From the NCBI RefSeq assembly GCF_022760755.1, contig NZ_JAIVFP010000001.1, positions 947,501 to 1,011,500 of the forward strand: DNA of 64,000 nucleotides. Direction: 5' to 3'. The notes under the pieces were generated by a model, which saw only the letters and a program-made list of their open reading frames with translations, did no database searches and had not been told where the DNA came from. This DNA comes from Candidatus Rhodoblastus alkanivorans (GTDB lineage: Bacteria; Pseudomonadota; Alphaproteobacteria; Rhizobiales; Beijerinckiaceae). The translations under genes and the position numbers were made by a program. How positions within the stretch are numbered: the stretch's first letter is position 1; the number at the start of each line of letters is the position of its first letter. Below, in pieces: positions 56,974 to 64,000 of the stretch.

Positions 56974-57891
56974 ATGATCGAGAAACCTGATGAAAGCAAT
57001 GCTTCATCGTACATTCGTCACGTTAAGCAAGGAAATATTGCAAGCGGCGTTCTTCAGGTTGTAATGCCAGAGCCTAAGGTCTTTCATCCTTTCAGTAGAT
57101 CCTATATGGCGTCAGCAAATTGTGTAGCGAGTGATTTTTATTCGCAACAATACCTTGATTTTTGTCTTTCCATACGCGAAGAGCCGTATCTGCATCGTAA
57201 GCTCTGGGAGTTTGCTTTTATCGCCGAACATTTGTCGAGCGCCGGGGTCTTGACGCCGGGGTCGCAGGGCATCGGTTTCGGCGTAGGCACAGAACCGCTT
57301 CCTGCACTATTTGCGTCGAAAGGGTGTCCTATCTTGGCGACCGATGCGCCTCCTGGCGCGGCTGATCCAGGATGGAGCGAAACCGCGCAATGGAGTCAAG
57401 ATATTGCGAAGCTATTTAGGCCAGAAGTGGTTTCTGACGACGTGTTCAAAGAATATGTCAAGTTCGCGTCTTGTGATATGGCCGCTATTCCTGACACTTT
57501 CAAAGATGGGTTCGATTTTTGCTGGTCCGCATGTTGCTTCGAACATTTAGGGTCGCTCGAAGCTGGTGCGGATTTTGTTGTTGAGAGTGTCGAGAAAACG
57601 CTGCGGGTCGGCGGCGTCGCGTGCCACACGAGCGAGTTCAATGTCTCGTCCAATGAGGAAACTATAGACAGCGGCGGCACAGTCTTGTACCGTTTGAAAG
57701 ATGTTGAACGTCTTATTGAGCGGTTGCTTGCGCGCGGCCATGAGGTGGTCAACTTGCCTTTCACTCCGGGGCTTTCGTATGTCGACCATTTGGTTGACGT
57801 GTCCCCGTTTACAGGGAACGTGCATTTGAAAATTCGACTTGGTGATTTTGTCACGACCTCATTTGGTATCGTCGTGCGTCGTGGACGATAA
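56974..57891 (+). CDS. SAM-dependent methyltransferase of the surface-glycan type
   Basis: A 305-residue class I methyltransferase. The SAM-binding loop is GIGFGVGTEPLPALFASKG, with the acidic strand end ILATDAP. A later block, FDFCWSACCFEHLGSLEAG then TLRVGGVACHTSEFN, corresponds to motifs IV-VI of sugar or peptide methyltransferases found in capsule and flagellin-glycosylation islands. The N-terminal 90 residues are an unassigned extension. No membrane segments. Codon use is much more AT-rich at third positions than in genes before 56.7 kb. It lies 58 bases before the sulfotransferase on the same strand and probably shares its transcript. Confidence 0.75.
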   Translation: MIEKPDESNASSYIRHVKQGNIASGVLQVVMPEPKVFHPFSRSYMASANCVASDFYSQQYLDFCLSIREEPYLHRKLWEFAFIAEHLSSAGVLTPGSQGIGFGVGTEPLPALFASKGCPILATDAPPGAADPGWSETAQWSQDIAKLFRPEVVSDDVFKEYVKFASCDMAAIPDTFKDGFDFCWSACCFEHLGSLEAGADFVVESVEKTLRVGGVACHTSEFNVSSNEETIDSGGTVLYRLKDVERLIERLLARGHEVVNLPFTPGLSYVDHLVDVSPFTGNVHLKIRLGDFVTTSFGIVVRRGR

Positions 57892-57949
57892 CGATACACT
57901 CCGAGATCCGACAATACGTGGTAGTTAGCTAGCAGAAGTCAGGGTAATA

Positions 57950-59341
57950 ATGTTAAAGAAAGAACGGCTCGTTTTTTTTCACGTTGAAAAATGCGGTGGT
58001 ACAACGATATATTCGACGCTTTCACCATTATTTGATAGGTCGATTACGTCGCATGATGGTTCAGACGCTAACGTTGATGGCGCGGCGGCCTCATTTGTCT
58101 CTACCCATACCGCTTATTACCGTGTGAGACACAATCCCGAGCGGGACTTCCTAATCGCGAGTTTCCGTGATCCTTCAACGAGACTGCGTTCGCTCTATCG
58201 TTATTGGGCGGCAATGAAATCGGGGGCGCTTATGACCCGTTTCGCCGACCCCGCGGCCTTAGCGCGTGTGCAATTGGCACGTAATTTGTCGGTCCGTGAA
58301 TTTGCCTCGTCCGAAGATCCCTTACTTCTTCCGCATGTCGACAACGCTATGGTTCGTCACTTCTGTCACGTCGAGGACCGTGTGACTGAAGACCATTTCC
58401 AAGAAGCCTGCAAAAATATTGAAATGATAGATGAGTTGCTGTTTGTTGAAACTCTTAACCGTGATCTTTTAAGGGTTTTCGAACGTTTGGGACGCGCGCC
58501 GATATTTGACGTAGCTGTACGCAATGTTACCGATAAGTTGCACTTAAATGACCCGAACGCTTGGGCCGCGCCGCCTTCGGACGAGGCGGCAGAAGTTAGT
58601 GATGCTGAATTCGAATATATCCGACCAGCGATCATATTCGACGCGAGGCTCTATGCGTTCGCTGCGAACCTAAATCGCCAACGCGCGAAGGTTTCGACGA
58701 CGGCAGAAAGCCGCTACGTGCAAATCCGAGGAATGAATGTTGCGGAGATTGTGGCTGATATCTGTTACGTTTTCGCGGAGAATAAACGGAATCGAATCTT
58801 CCTTTGGGGGGAGTGGTCTTCTAAGAGCGATACGCAAGCATGGACGTTGGGCGGGCTTTCCTTTCTGCGCTTCAAGATATTGCGGTCGGACCTAGCAAAA
58901 ATTTCCACGCCGGTCGTTTTGCTGAATCTTGTCGCGTTTCTGCCTGACGCGCGTCGTTGGAACATGGTCGACATCGGGTTAGGTGACAAACCTGCGCAGT
59001 TTCGTCTTGTCTTTCTGAATCCTGGCCATGTTCTCGATGTTCGCGATATCAGCGCGGATGGGGCTGCCCCGGAGCGGACAATCCTTGTGACAAGGGGGCG
59101 GTGCCGCGTTTCTTTGCAGCTGTTGAGTGATGGCGAACTCGCGGAAGATCATGAGTGTGACGCGTTTGATCGGGACATATTCGCCTATTTCAGGATTCGG
59201 TTTGCGAACCTGCCTTGCAAGCCAGCCTCATTGTTCGGCGTTGCGGATTCACGTACGCTAGGCATGGCTTTGGGTCAGCTTGAACTGAAAAGCCAGGAGT
59301 CACTACTCGTTGATGCGGATCCGCGAGGCGACGCCGGCTAA
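57950..59341 (+). CDS. Sulfotransferase-family protein with C-terminal beta domain
   Basis: A 463-residue protein. The N-terminal half has the PAPS-binding P-loop-like motif FFHVEKCGGTTIYSTL (5'-phosphosulfate loop) and the 3'-phosphate motif SFRDPSTRLRSLYRYW, as in sulfotransferase family 2. These transfer sulfate from PAPS to carbohydrates. The last 190 residues form a separate part (RIFLWGEWSSKSDTQAWTLG, then FRLVFLNPG and finally SRTLGMALGQLELKS) whose closing R-x-L-G-x-x-L-x-x-L-x-L recalls beta-sandwich domains appended to cell-surface carbohydrate enzymes. A similar end is seen on the glycosyltransferase at 61147. Sulfation of a surface polysaccharide is probable, acceptor unknown. Confidence 0.8.
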   Translation: MLKKERLVFFHVEKCGGTTIYSTLSPLFDRSITSHDGSDANVDGAAASFVSTHTAYYRVRHNPERDFLIASFRDPSTRLRSLYRYWAAMKSGALMTRFADPAALARVQLARNLSVREFASSEDPLLLPHVDNAMVRHFCHVEDRVTEDHFQEACKNIEMIDELLFVETLNRDLLRVFERLGRAPIFDVAVRNVTDKLHLNDPNAWAAPPSDEAAEVSDAEFEYIRPAIIFDARLYAFAANLNRQRAKVSTTAESRYVQIRGMNVAEIVADICYVFAENKRNRIFLWGEWSSKSDTQAWTLGGLSFLRFKILRSDLAKISTPVVLLNLVAFLPDARRWNMVDIGLGDKPAQFRLVFLNPGHVLDVRDISADGAAPERTILVTRGRCRVSLQLLSDGELAEDHECDAFDRDIFAYFRIRFANLPCKPASLFGVADSRTLGMALGQLELKSQESLLVDADPRGDAG

Positions 59342-59427
59342 GCGCAACGCGAATGGGAGGACGCCAGATATCGCACTAGTTGCGAAGGCCTTGGACGCTT
59401 ACGGATTTCCATCTCTAACCTAGGCGC

Positions 59428-60981
59428 CTATTTTGCGTGTTGCCGCATTTGCGGCCATCTGTTGAGCCAAGCTTCAAGTATATCGTACTGTGCCCCTGGT
59501 TCCGGAGCAATCACGAAGCGAACGGTGCGCGCGTCAACGCGGGGGGGCAGGGCCGCAACCTTATGCAAAAAGCCTGCGGACAGATAGATCGAACGGCTCT
59601 CTCGCGTGGCGCTCGGATGGGAACCATTATAGGATTGAACAACGCCAACGAACGAATCCTCCCAAATGACCTGTCCGCGGGCGTCCAATTGCTGGACTGA
59701 AACTTTAATCTTTCCGACGTCACCGGCAGTTGTTTTCGCGGTAACTCCGTATAAATAATTCCCGCTGTGTACCGCGCCAACTGGAAGTTCTTGGCTTAAC
59801 GATAGGCAACTGTTGCCGCGGGAACAGTTGATACTGACGTATCGGATGCCGGTTTGATTGAAGACTCGGTCAGCCGATGCAGTCGAGTTTTTTAATCCCC
59901 AAGTCGCCGAAGACTGACCGCTTTCAGGTGGGACGACGCTCCAAACGTAAGGCGCCTCATTTTGGGAAACGGCGTCAAAGTGCGAATGGGCGAGGACGTT
60001 CGCTTGGGGCAACGGCCATTCGGGTATGTCGGGCGTCTTGCTCAAGACAACGTTCGAAAAGTCCTGACAATCAGCTATGTTGAAATCCACGTCGCGATAT
60101 TGAACGACATCGGGCGCCAAGCAATTACTTGTGACCGGTCGGCCTTGAGCGGCGGGGGTCCAAAATTCCCATCTTGTTAAGCCATACTGTTGCGTAAAGT
60201 AATAAACCTCCATATGGCCATGCTGCAGAAATTCTGGTGTTGTATTGAAGTCATGATAAGAAATAAGTGCATCCATCGTCTTGCGAGGGTTTTTACGGAC
60301 GCCCCCAAAAGTTACGTCTTTTTTTAATTCCCATTGCGTCGTCGTTCTGTTGGTAACTTGTGTGCAGGCGCCGGGAAATGTCTGCCCTTTCTGTTCCCAA
60401 TAGACGCCTGCGATGGCCGATGTCGTGATTCCACCCCTTAAAAAATCGTTCTCAGGAAAGGATAACCAGCCGTTGCCAATTGTACAATTGGCGCCAAAAA
60501 AGGTTACGCCTGCGGCATCTCCCGCTTTCGTCGCCGCGATCGAAATCCATCCATTGGCGATAGAATAGACATCGTATCCGTCGGTATTGTTAAAAAAAGT
60601 ATTGAATTTCGGTCCCCAGTCGAAGTCCCGAACGTATAATGGGGCACCTTTTTTATCCACCAGGACAAAAGAATCGCTTTCCTCATTCCTTGTCTGATTA
60701 ATGTTGTGGTACGGTAATGGATCGCCAACCGAAATTTTTTTGCGGTGCGTGCCGCTAGGGCAAACGAAATACGGGTCCGCGGCGACTGGTTCATTCGCAT
60801 CATCGGCGCACACGCTTTTGACAAGCCACTCCGTTGCAACGGCCGACAACGGGTAATTTGCTACATGGGGAGCCTGAGCGAGACAACCGTTGCACGTAAG
60901 AATCAACGCGCCAACAGCAATCGCACTGATACGTTTCATTCGCTGAACTAGTCGAACAGAATTGATAAACTGTTTTTGCAT
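59428..60981 (-). CDS. Exported protein of unknown function
   Basis: A 517-residue exported protein. The start at 60981 is set by AGGAG six to seven bases upstream, and opens directly into MQKQFINSVRLVQRMKRIS and the hydrophobic AIAVGALILTCNGCLAQA. The segment TCNGC may be a poor lipobox, or signal peptidase I may cut after LAQA. The mature chain is rich in aromatic residues and has several Cys pairs (CADDANEP...FVCPSG, GNGWLSFPENDF, INCSRGNSCLSL), suggesting disulphides. The C-terminal 150 residues look like a beta-sandwich carbohydrate-binding part (VSVQQLDARGQVIWEDSFVG). I do not recognise a family. Its gene lies 165 bases after the TPR glycosyltransferase gene and converges on the sulfotransferase gene. 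Confidence 0.75.
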   Translation of the reverse strand: MQKQFINSVRLVQRMKRISAIAVGALILTCNGCLAQAPHVANYPLSAVATEWLVKSVCADDANEPVAADPYFVCPSGTHRKKISVGDPLPYHNINQTRNEESDSFVLVDKKGAPLYVRDFDWGPKFNTFFNNTDGYDVYSIANGWISIAATKAGDAAGVTFFGANCTIGNGWLSFPENDFLRGGITTSAIAGVYWEQKGQTFPGACTQVTNRTTTQWELKKDVTFGGVRKNPRKTMDALISYHDFNTTPEFLQHGHMEVYYFTQQYGLTRWEFWTPAAQGRPVTSNCLAPDVVQYRDVDFNIADCQDFSNVVLSKTPDIPEWPLPQANVLAHSHFDAVSQNEAPYVWSVVPPESGQSSATWGLKNSTASADRVFNQTGIRYVSINCSRGNSCLSLSQELPVGAVHSGNYLYGVTAKTTAGDVGKIKVSVQQLDARGQVIWEDSFVGVVQSYNGSHPSATRESRSIYLSAGFLHKVAALPPRVDARTVRFVIAPEPGAQYDILEAWLNRWPQMRQHAK

Positions 60982-61115
60982 GGAATACTCCTGCGACGAG
61001 ACATTCGCTTGACGCCCGCATATATTTGGAAGGGCGGTGCGTGGACACAAATTAAGGTGTCCCTCTGCGTTGAAGTTGCGCCGGAATTGCCACACGTATT
61101 TCCATTCTCGCGGCT

Positions 61116-61133
61116 GTGCCGCGGCGGCGGCAC
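61116..61133 (-). terminator. Hairpin between two minus-strand genes
   Basis: GTGCCGC (61116-61122) and GCGGCAC (61127-61133) form a perfect 7-base-pair stem with a 4-base loop, located 14 bases after the glycosyltransferase stop in minus orientation. No T tract follows, so termination there is uncertain. Confidence 0.3.
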
Positions 61134-61146
61134 GGCCGCGCCATCG

Positions 61147-63330
61147 CTATGCTACGCTGAAAGTAATTTTCTCCACGATTTTAACTCGCGACAGGGCGTC
61201 AGCGCTTTCGCAGAATGCCAGCGCGGTGAGGCCGACGAAAAGTTCGCGGTGGTCGGGCACGGCAAATGGGCCAGAACTGAATAGCACGATGGACAGCGAA
61301 CCGTCTGTTTCTGTTTTACCGTCGGCGACGAGCCAGCGCGCACGCGGTCTCAATTGTTTAAAGACGTTGGCGATTCCGCCGATTTCAATCCGCACTGAAA
61401 CTTTTTGGGGGTCGGTTTCACCAGGAAGCTGCATGGCAAGGTACACTGCAACGGCGGTGTTTGGCGCCAATTTGGTCGCAAACCTTAATGTTGCGCGCCT
61501 GGCGCTGGTCCAGCAGCCCCAATTTTCGGCTGCAAACCATCCCCTCCCGCGCGCATTCGCGAGATAGGTCAGGGGGAGGTCAAGCTGGTCGCGGCGCGCA
61601 ATTTCGTCCCTCCCCAAGCCAACGACATCACCGACTTCGATAAAACCATTTTGTGTCTTTTGGTTGCCTTCGCAGATCGTCGTGAGAGCGTCGAAATATT
61701 CGGAAGCAAATGTTTGCCAACGTTTCGGCGCGTATCCGTTGACAACCTCCTGGGTCCAAGATTGGAGCTTGTCTGGATGGTCTAGAAGGTCGCGTACCAG
61801 CTCGTAACCTTCGTTGACATCATCCGGATTGATGTAGCGCGCGAATTTGCCGCCAACCTCGGGCATGGAGGCGCGGTTGGACGAAACGCAGGGCTTGCCA
61901 TAGGCGAGGCTTTCGCCAACGGGAAGGCCGAAGCCCTCCACAAAGCTCGGAAACATTGTGAACATCGCGTGCCGGTACAATTCGCTCAATTCGAAATCCG
62001 TCACACCATGAACGACGCGCAACCTTCCGCCAAGCTGGTTAGAATTAGCTAGATAGTTAGTGAATTGTTCGATATCCCATCCGATTTTGCCGACGAAGAC
62101 TAGATTTGGGATGTTCTGTGCCTTGTTGGCGATCAGTTTCTCCCAAAGTCGAACTATGTACATGTGGTTTTTGCGAACCTCAATTGTTGAGACGGACAAG
62201 ACGTAAGGCTCGGAAAGAATGTCCTTTACTTCTTCACTCAGAACATGGGACTCGTTGTCGGGCGAAGCCAGCTCTGTAGCAAGCACAACGGCCTGTACCG
62301 GGATTTCGAAATTCATTCTTGTTCGCATGAAATTGCGAACGTCTTCCGCGACAAACTCGGAATTGGTGAGGACGCCGTTCGCCAAGGTGAGGACATCGAT
62401 TAACGCGCGACGGAATGCCAGGGTTGCTGCTTCATGTACATATTCCGGATGGCTTATTTGTATGAGATCATGAATGAAAACGACGAAACCCACGCCACTT
62501 TCGCGAAGGCGGCGCACCATGTCGAAATGAGCGTAAATCCAGAATGCGCCAGCAATCGTGAATATATCACCCGGTTTAGGCGCGACCAATTTTCTCGATG
62601 CGTAAACGGCGTCGATGGCTTTATCAAGATTGGCACGACCTGCGCGTGCGCCATGTAGAGCATCGATCATTCCAAGAACAAGGCGTCGATTCACCGCAAA
62701 AATGCGCATATTATCGTATTCTGGCACAACAGGCACAATTCTAATTGGACCATTGTTTTTAACATATTCATCAATATTTGAAATTAAATTAGCGACGACG
62801 CGCTGTATTCCGCTCAAAGATGGATTTGTTTTTACATATTCCATCAAATCGGTCATATCAACAAAAATCGTTTTTGTTGCGCTTGGCAGGTATGTGCCTT
62901 CTGCATCCGATAAATCCGCGCCGAGATCGATTAACTCCTGGAGCGCATCGCGATTTGATGAATTCAATTCGAAAGAGCGTTTGTAGGCGGTTATGGCCGC
63001 ATCGCGCTGACCCGCCAGTTTCTCCAAATGGCCAAGGTTGAGATGGACATCAAAATCGTCTGGCCTCAGGCGTATTGCTGTGCCGTATGCGGCGCGGGCC
63101 TCGCCAAATCTGTTTGCTTCCTTCAGAGCGTGGCCCAGTTGCACCCAGATTTCGAAATCTTCCGGCGCATTCGAAAGGTAAGATTGATAGTTCTCCGCTG
63201 CCTTGCTCCAATCGCCTTCGACACGCGCCCGATCTCCTGACGCGCGTAACTCGTTATTTCGGCGTGAGTCGATTGCCGAGTCGCTCGACTCGTTCGTTGA
63301 CTTATTCGTTTTGGACAACCACGCCTTCAT
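61147..63330 (-). CDS. TPR-glycosyltransferase (GT4-like) with C-terminal beta domain
   Basis: A 727-residue protein. Residues about 30-135 are three TPR units (WSKAAENYQSYLSNAPEDFE, FGEARAAYGTAIRLRPDDFD, RDAAITAYKRSFELNSSNRD). The central part is a GT-B glycosyltransferase: FIHDLIQISHPEY, NGVLTNSEFVAEDVRNFM, YVLSVSTIEVRKNHMYIVRL and the donor-binding EGFGLPVGESLAYGKPCVSS with its conserved E-x7-E. The last 150 residues (AAENWGCWTSARRATLRF to HRELFVGLTALAF) form a domain resembling the end of the sulfotransferase at 57950. It sits upstream of, and co-directional with, the exported-protein gene. The start at 63330 follows AGAAGAGAAA. Surface-glycan synthesis or protein glycosylation is the likely role. 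Confidence 0.85.
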   Translation of the reverse strand: MKAWLSKTNKSTNESSDSAIDSRRNNELRASGDRARVEGDWSKAAENYQSYLSNAPEDFEIWVQLGHALKEANRFGEARAAYGTAIRLRPDDFDVHLNLGHLEKLAGQRDAAITAYKRSFELNSSNRDALQELIDLGADLSDAEGTYLPSATKTIFVDMTDLMEYVKTNPSLSGIQRVVANLISNIDEYVKNNGPIRIVPVVPEYDNMRIFAVNRRLVLGMIDALHGARAGRANLDKAIDAVYASRKLVAPKPGDIFTIAGAFWIYAHFDMVRRLRESGVGFVVFIHDLIQISHPEYVHEAATLAFRRALIDVLTLANGVLTNSEFVAEDVRNFMRTRMNFEIPVQAVVLATELASPDNESHVLSEEVKDILSEPYVLSVSTIEVRKNHMYIVRLWEKLIANKAQNIPNLVFVGKIGWDIEQFTNYLANSNQLGGRLRVVHGVTDFELSELYRHAMFTMFPSFVEGFGLPVGESLAYGKPCVSSNRASMPEVGGKFARYINPDDVNEGYELVRDLLDHPDKLQSWTQEVVNGYAPKRWQTFASEYFDALTTICEGNQKTQNGFIEVGDVVGLGRDEIARRDQLDLPLTYLANARGRGWFAAENWGCWTSARRATLRFATKLAPNTAVAVYLAMQLPGETDPQKVSVRIEIGGIANVFKQLRPRARWLVADGKTETDGSLSIVLFSSGPFAVPDHRELFVGLTALAFCESADALSRVKIVEKITFSVA

Positions 63331-63552
63331 CGGGGATTTCTCTTCTAAGCAATCGAATTCTCGGCGTTTACAATTTTTATGGTTCGACTACAAGATAATT
63401 TCGCCGATGGTACGGGCGGCCATTACTTCTTTGGGAGCAACGAGGTCGCTGGCCCAATCCGGTCTTCGTAACTGCCTCGGCAGCCAAATTGTTGGTTCGG
63501 TGGTCGACACTGGTATAAGGCGTTTTTAGTCACGCGCTCATGGAAATCAGGA

Positions 63553-64000
63553 ATGCTATCATTTGCGCAAAACTTCGAAGATGTCATGCTGGCGCGCGCC
63601 TTGCGTGGCGTCGAAAAGGGATTTTATGTCGATGTTGGCGCGTGGGACCCGATTGTCGATTCGGTTACGGCTTATTTCTATAACAGGGGTTGGCGCGGCG
63701 TAAATATTGAGCCCGCGCCTTTTTATGCACAGGCGCTGGCGCGCCAAAGGCCAGGCGACGTTAACCTTCCTGTCGCGATCGGCGCGGGCTCTGGCGAAAC
63801 TGAGCTTTTCGTCATGGAAGGATCGGGCTGCTCGACGAGCGATCCCGCAATCGCCGAACTGCCGGCGCTGGCCCGTTTTCCGAAAAGCCGCATTCGCGTC
63901 GAAACCTGGACATTGACGCAAGTTTTCGAAAGATATGCGCCTGCGGAAACGCATTTTTTGAAGGTCGATTGCGAAGGCGCGGAGACAGCGGTTTTCGCCG
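63553..64000 (+). CDS. FkbM-family methyltransferase, N-terminal part
   Basis: The frame opens at ATG 63553 and runs to the window edge: MLSFAQNFEDVMLARALRG, FYVDVGAWDPIVDSVTAYFY, NRGWRGVNIEPAPFYAQAL, VAIGAGSGETELFVMEG and, close to the edge, HFLKVDCEGAE. These are the standard FkbM-methyltransferase blocks, with the SAM loop DVGAWDP and the acidic IEP. FkbM enzymes O-methylate sugars in polysaccharide clusters. AGGA lies only two bases before the ATG, a tight ribosome site. Its base composition is intermediate, so the AT-rich island may end near 63.5 kb. It is divergent from the glycosyltransferase gene across 222 bases. Confidence 0.88.
   Translation, partial: MLSFAQNFEDVMLARALRGVEKGFYVDVGAWDPIVDSVTAYFYNRGWRGVNIEPAPFYAQALARQRPGDVNLPVAIGAGSGETELFVMEGSGCSTSDPAIAELPALARFPKSRIRVETWTLTQVFERYAPAETHFLKVDCEGAETAVFA

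Noticed and set aside
59421-59430. Palindrome TAGGCGCCTA as a bidirectional terminator between convergent genes
   Set aside because: It has no loop bases, includes the stop codon of the minus-strand gene and is too short to form a stable hairpin.

Overview
The window is GC-rich (clearly above 60% G+C in most stretches) with dense operons, short intergenic gaps and gene content typical of an alphaproteobacterium, most likely Hyphomicrobiales of the Methylocystaceae/Beijerinckiaceae type. That placement is an inference from codon style, the CopC/CopD copper locus, the cyanide-insensitive bd oxidase and an orphan YqeB-like molybdenum-enzyme maturation gene. No rRNA, tRNA, CRISPR array or complete insertion sequence was seen.

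Layout. 1-13.6 kb is ordinary chromosome: the start of a UvrD-type helicase (minus), a YqeB-like factor, a small secreted protein, a minus-strand cydAB-marC group, a ClC Cl-/H+ antiporter, a copper locus (DUF2946-like, an unassigned exported protein, CopC, CopD), a second ClC gene with CBS domains broken by three frameshifts, and a long acyl-CoA dehydrogenase. 13.9-19.0 kb is a tight six-gene operon: periplasmic HlyD-type adaptor, small DUF3467-like protein, O-methyltransferase, radical SAM enzyme and two unrecognised proteins with similar C-terminal ends. It looks like a peptide- or protein-modification cassette.

19.6-48.3 kb is one open reading frame of 9571 codons. It encodes a giant surface or secreted protein with an N-terminal LEPR-XLL motif, thousands of residues of adhesin-like beta repeats, Calx-beta-like modules, haemolysin-type glycine-rich repeats, two laminin-G-like modules and a C-terminal metalloprotease-like domain whose zinc site is degenerate. 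48.5-56.7 kb is a five-gene operon immediately downstream: SapC-like protein, GAF-HlyD fusion, PqqD-M50 protease-HlyD fusion, a shortened SecA paralogue and a TPR glycosyltransferase. There is no ABC exporter in the window. The working hypothesis is that this operon handles, exports and glycosylates the giant protein with a SecA-like ATPase in place of a type I ABC transporter. This is the best candidate for an undescribed system here.

56.8-64 kb drops sharply in G+C and carries glycan/surface genes: a methyltransferase, a sulfotransferase, an exported protein, a TPR glycosyltransferase and the start of an FkbM methyltransferase. It has the look of an acquired surface-polysaccharide or glycosylation island.
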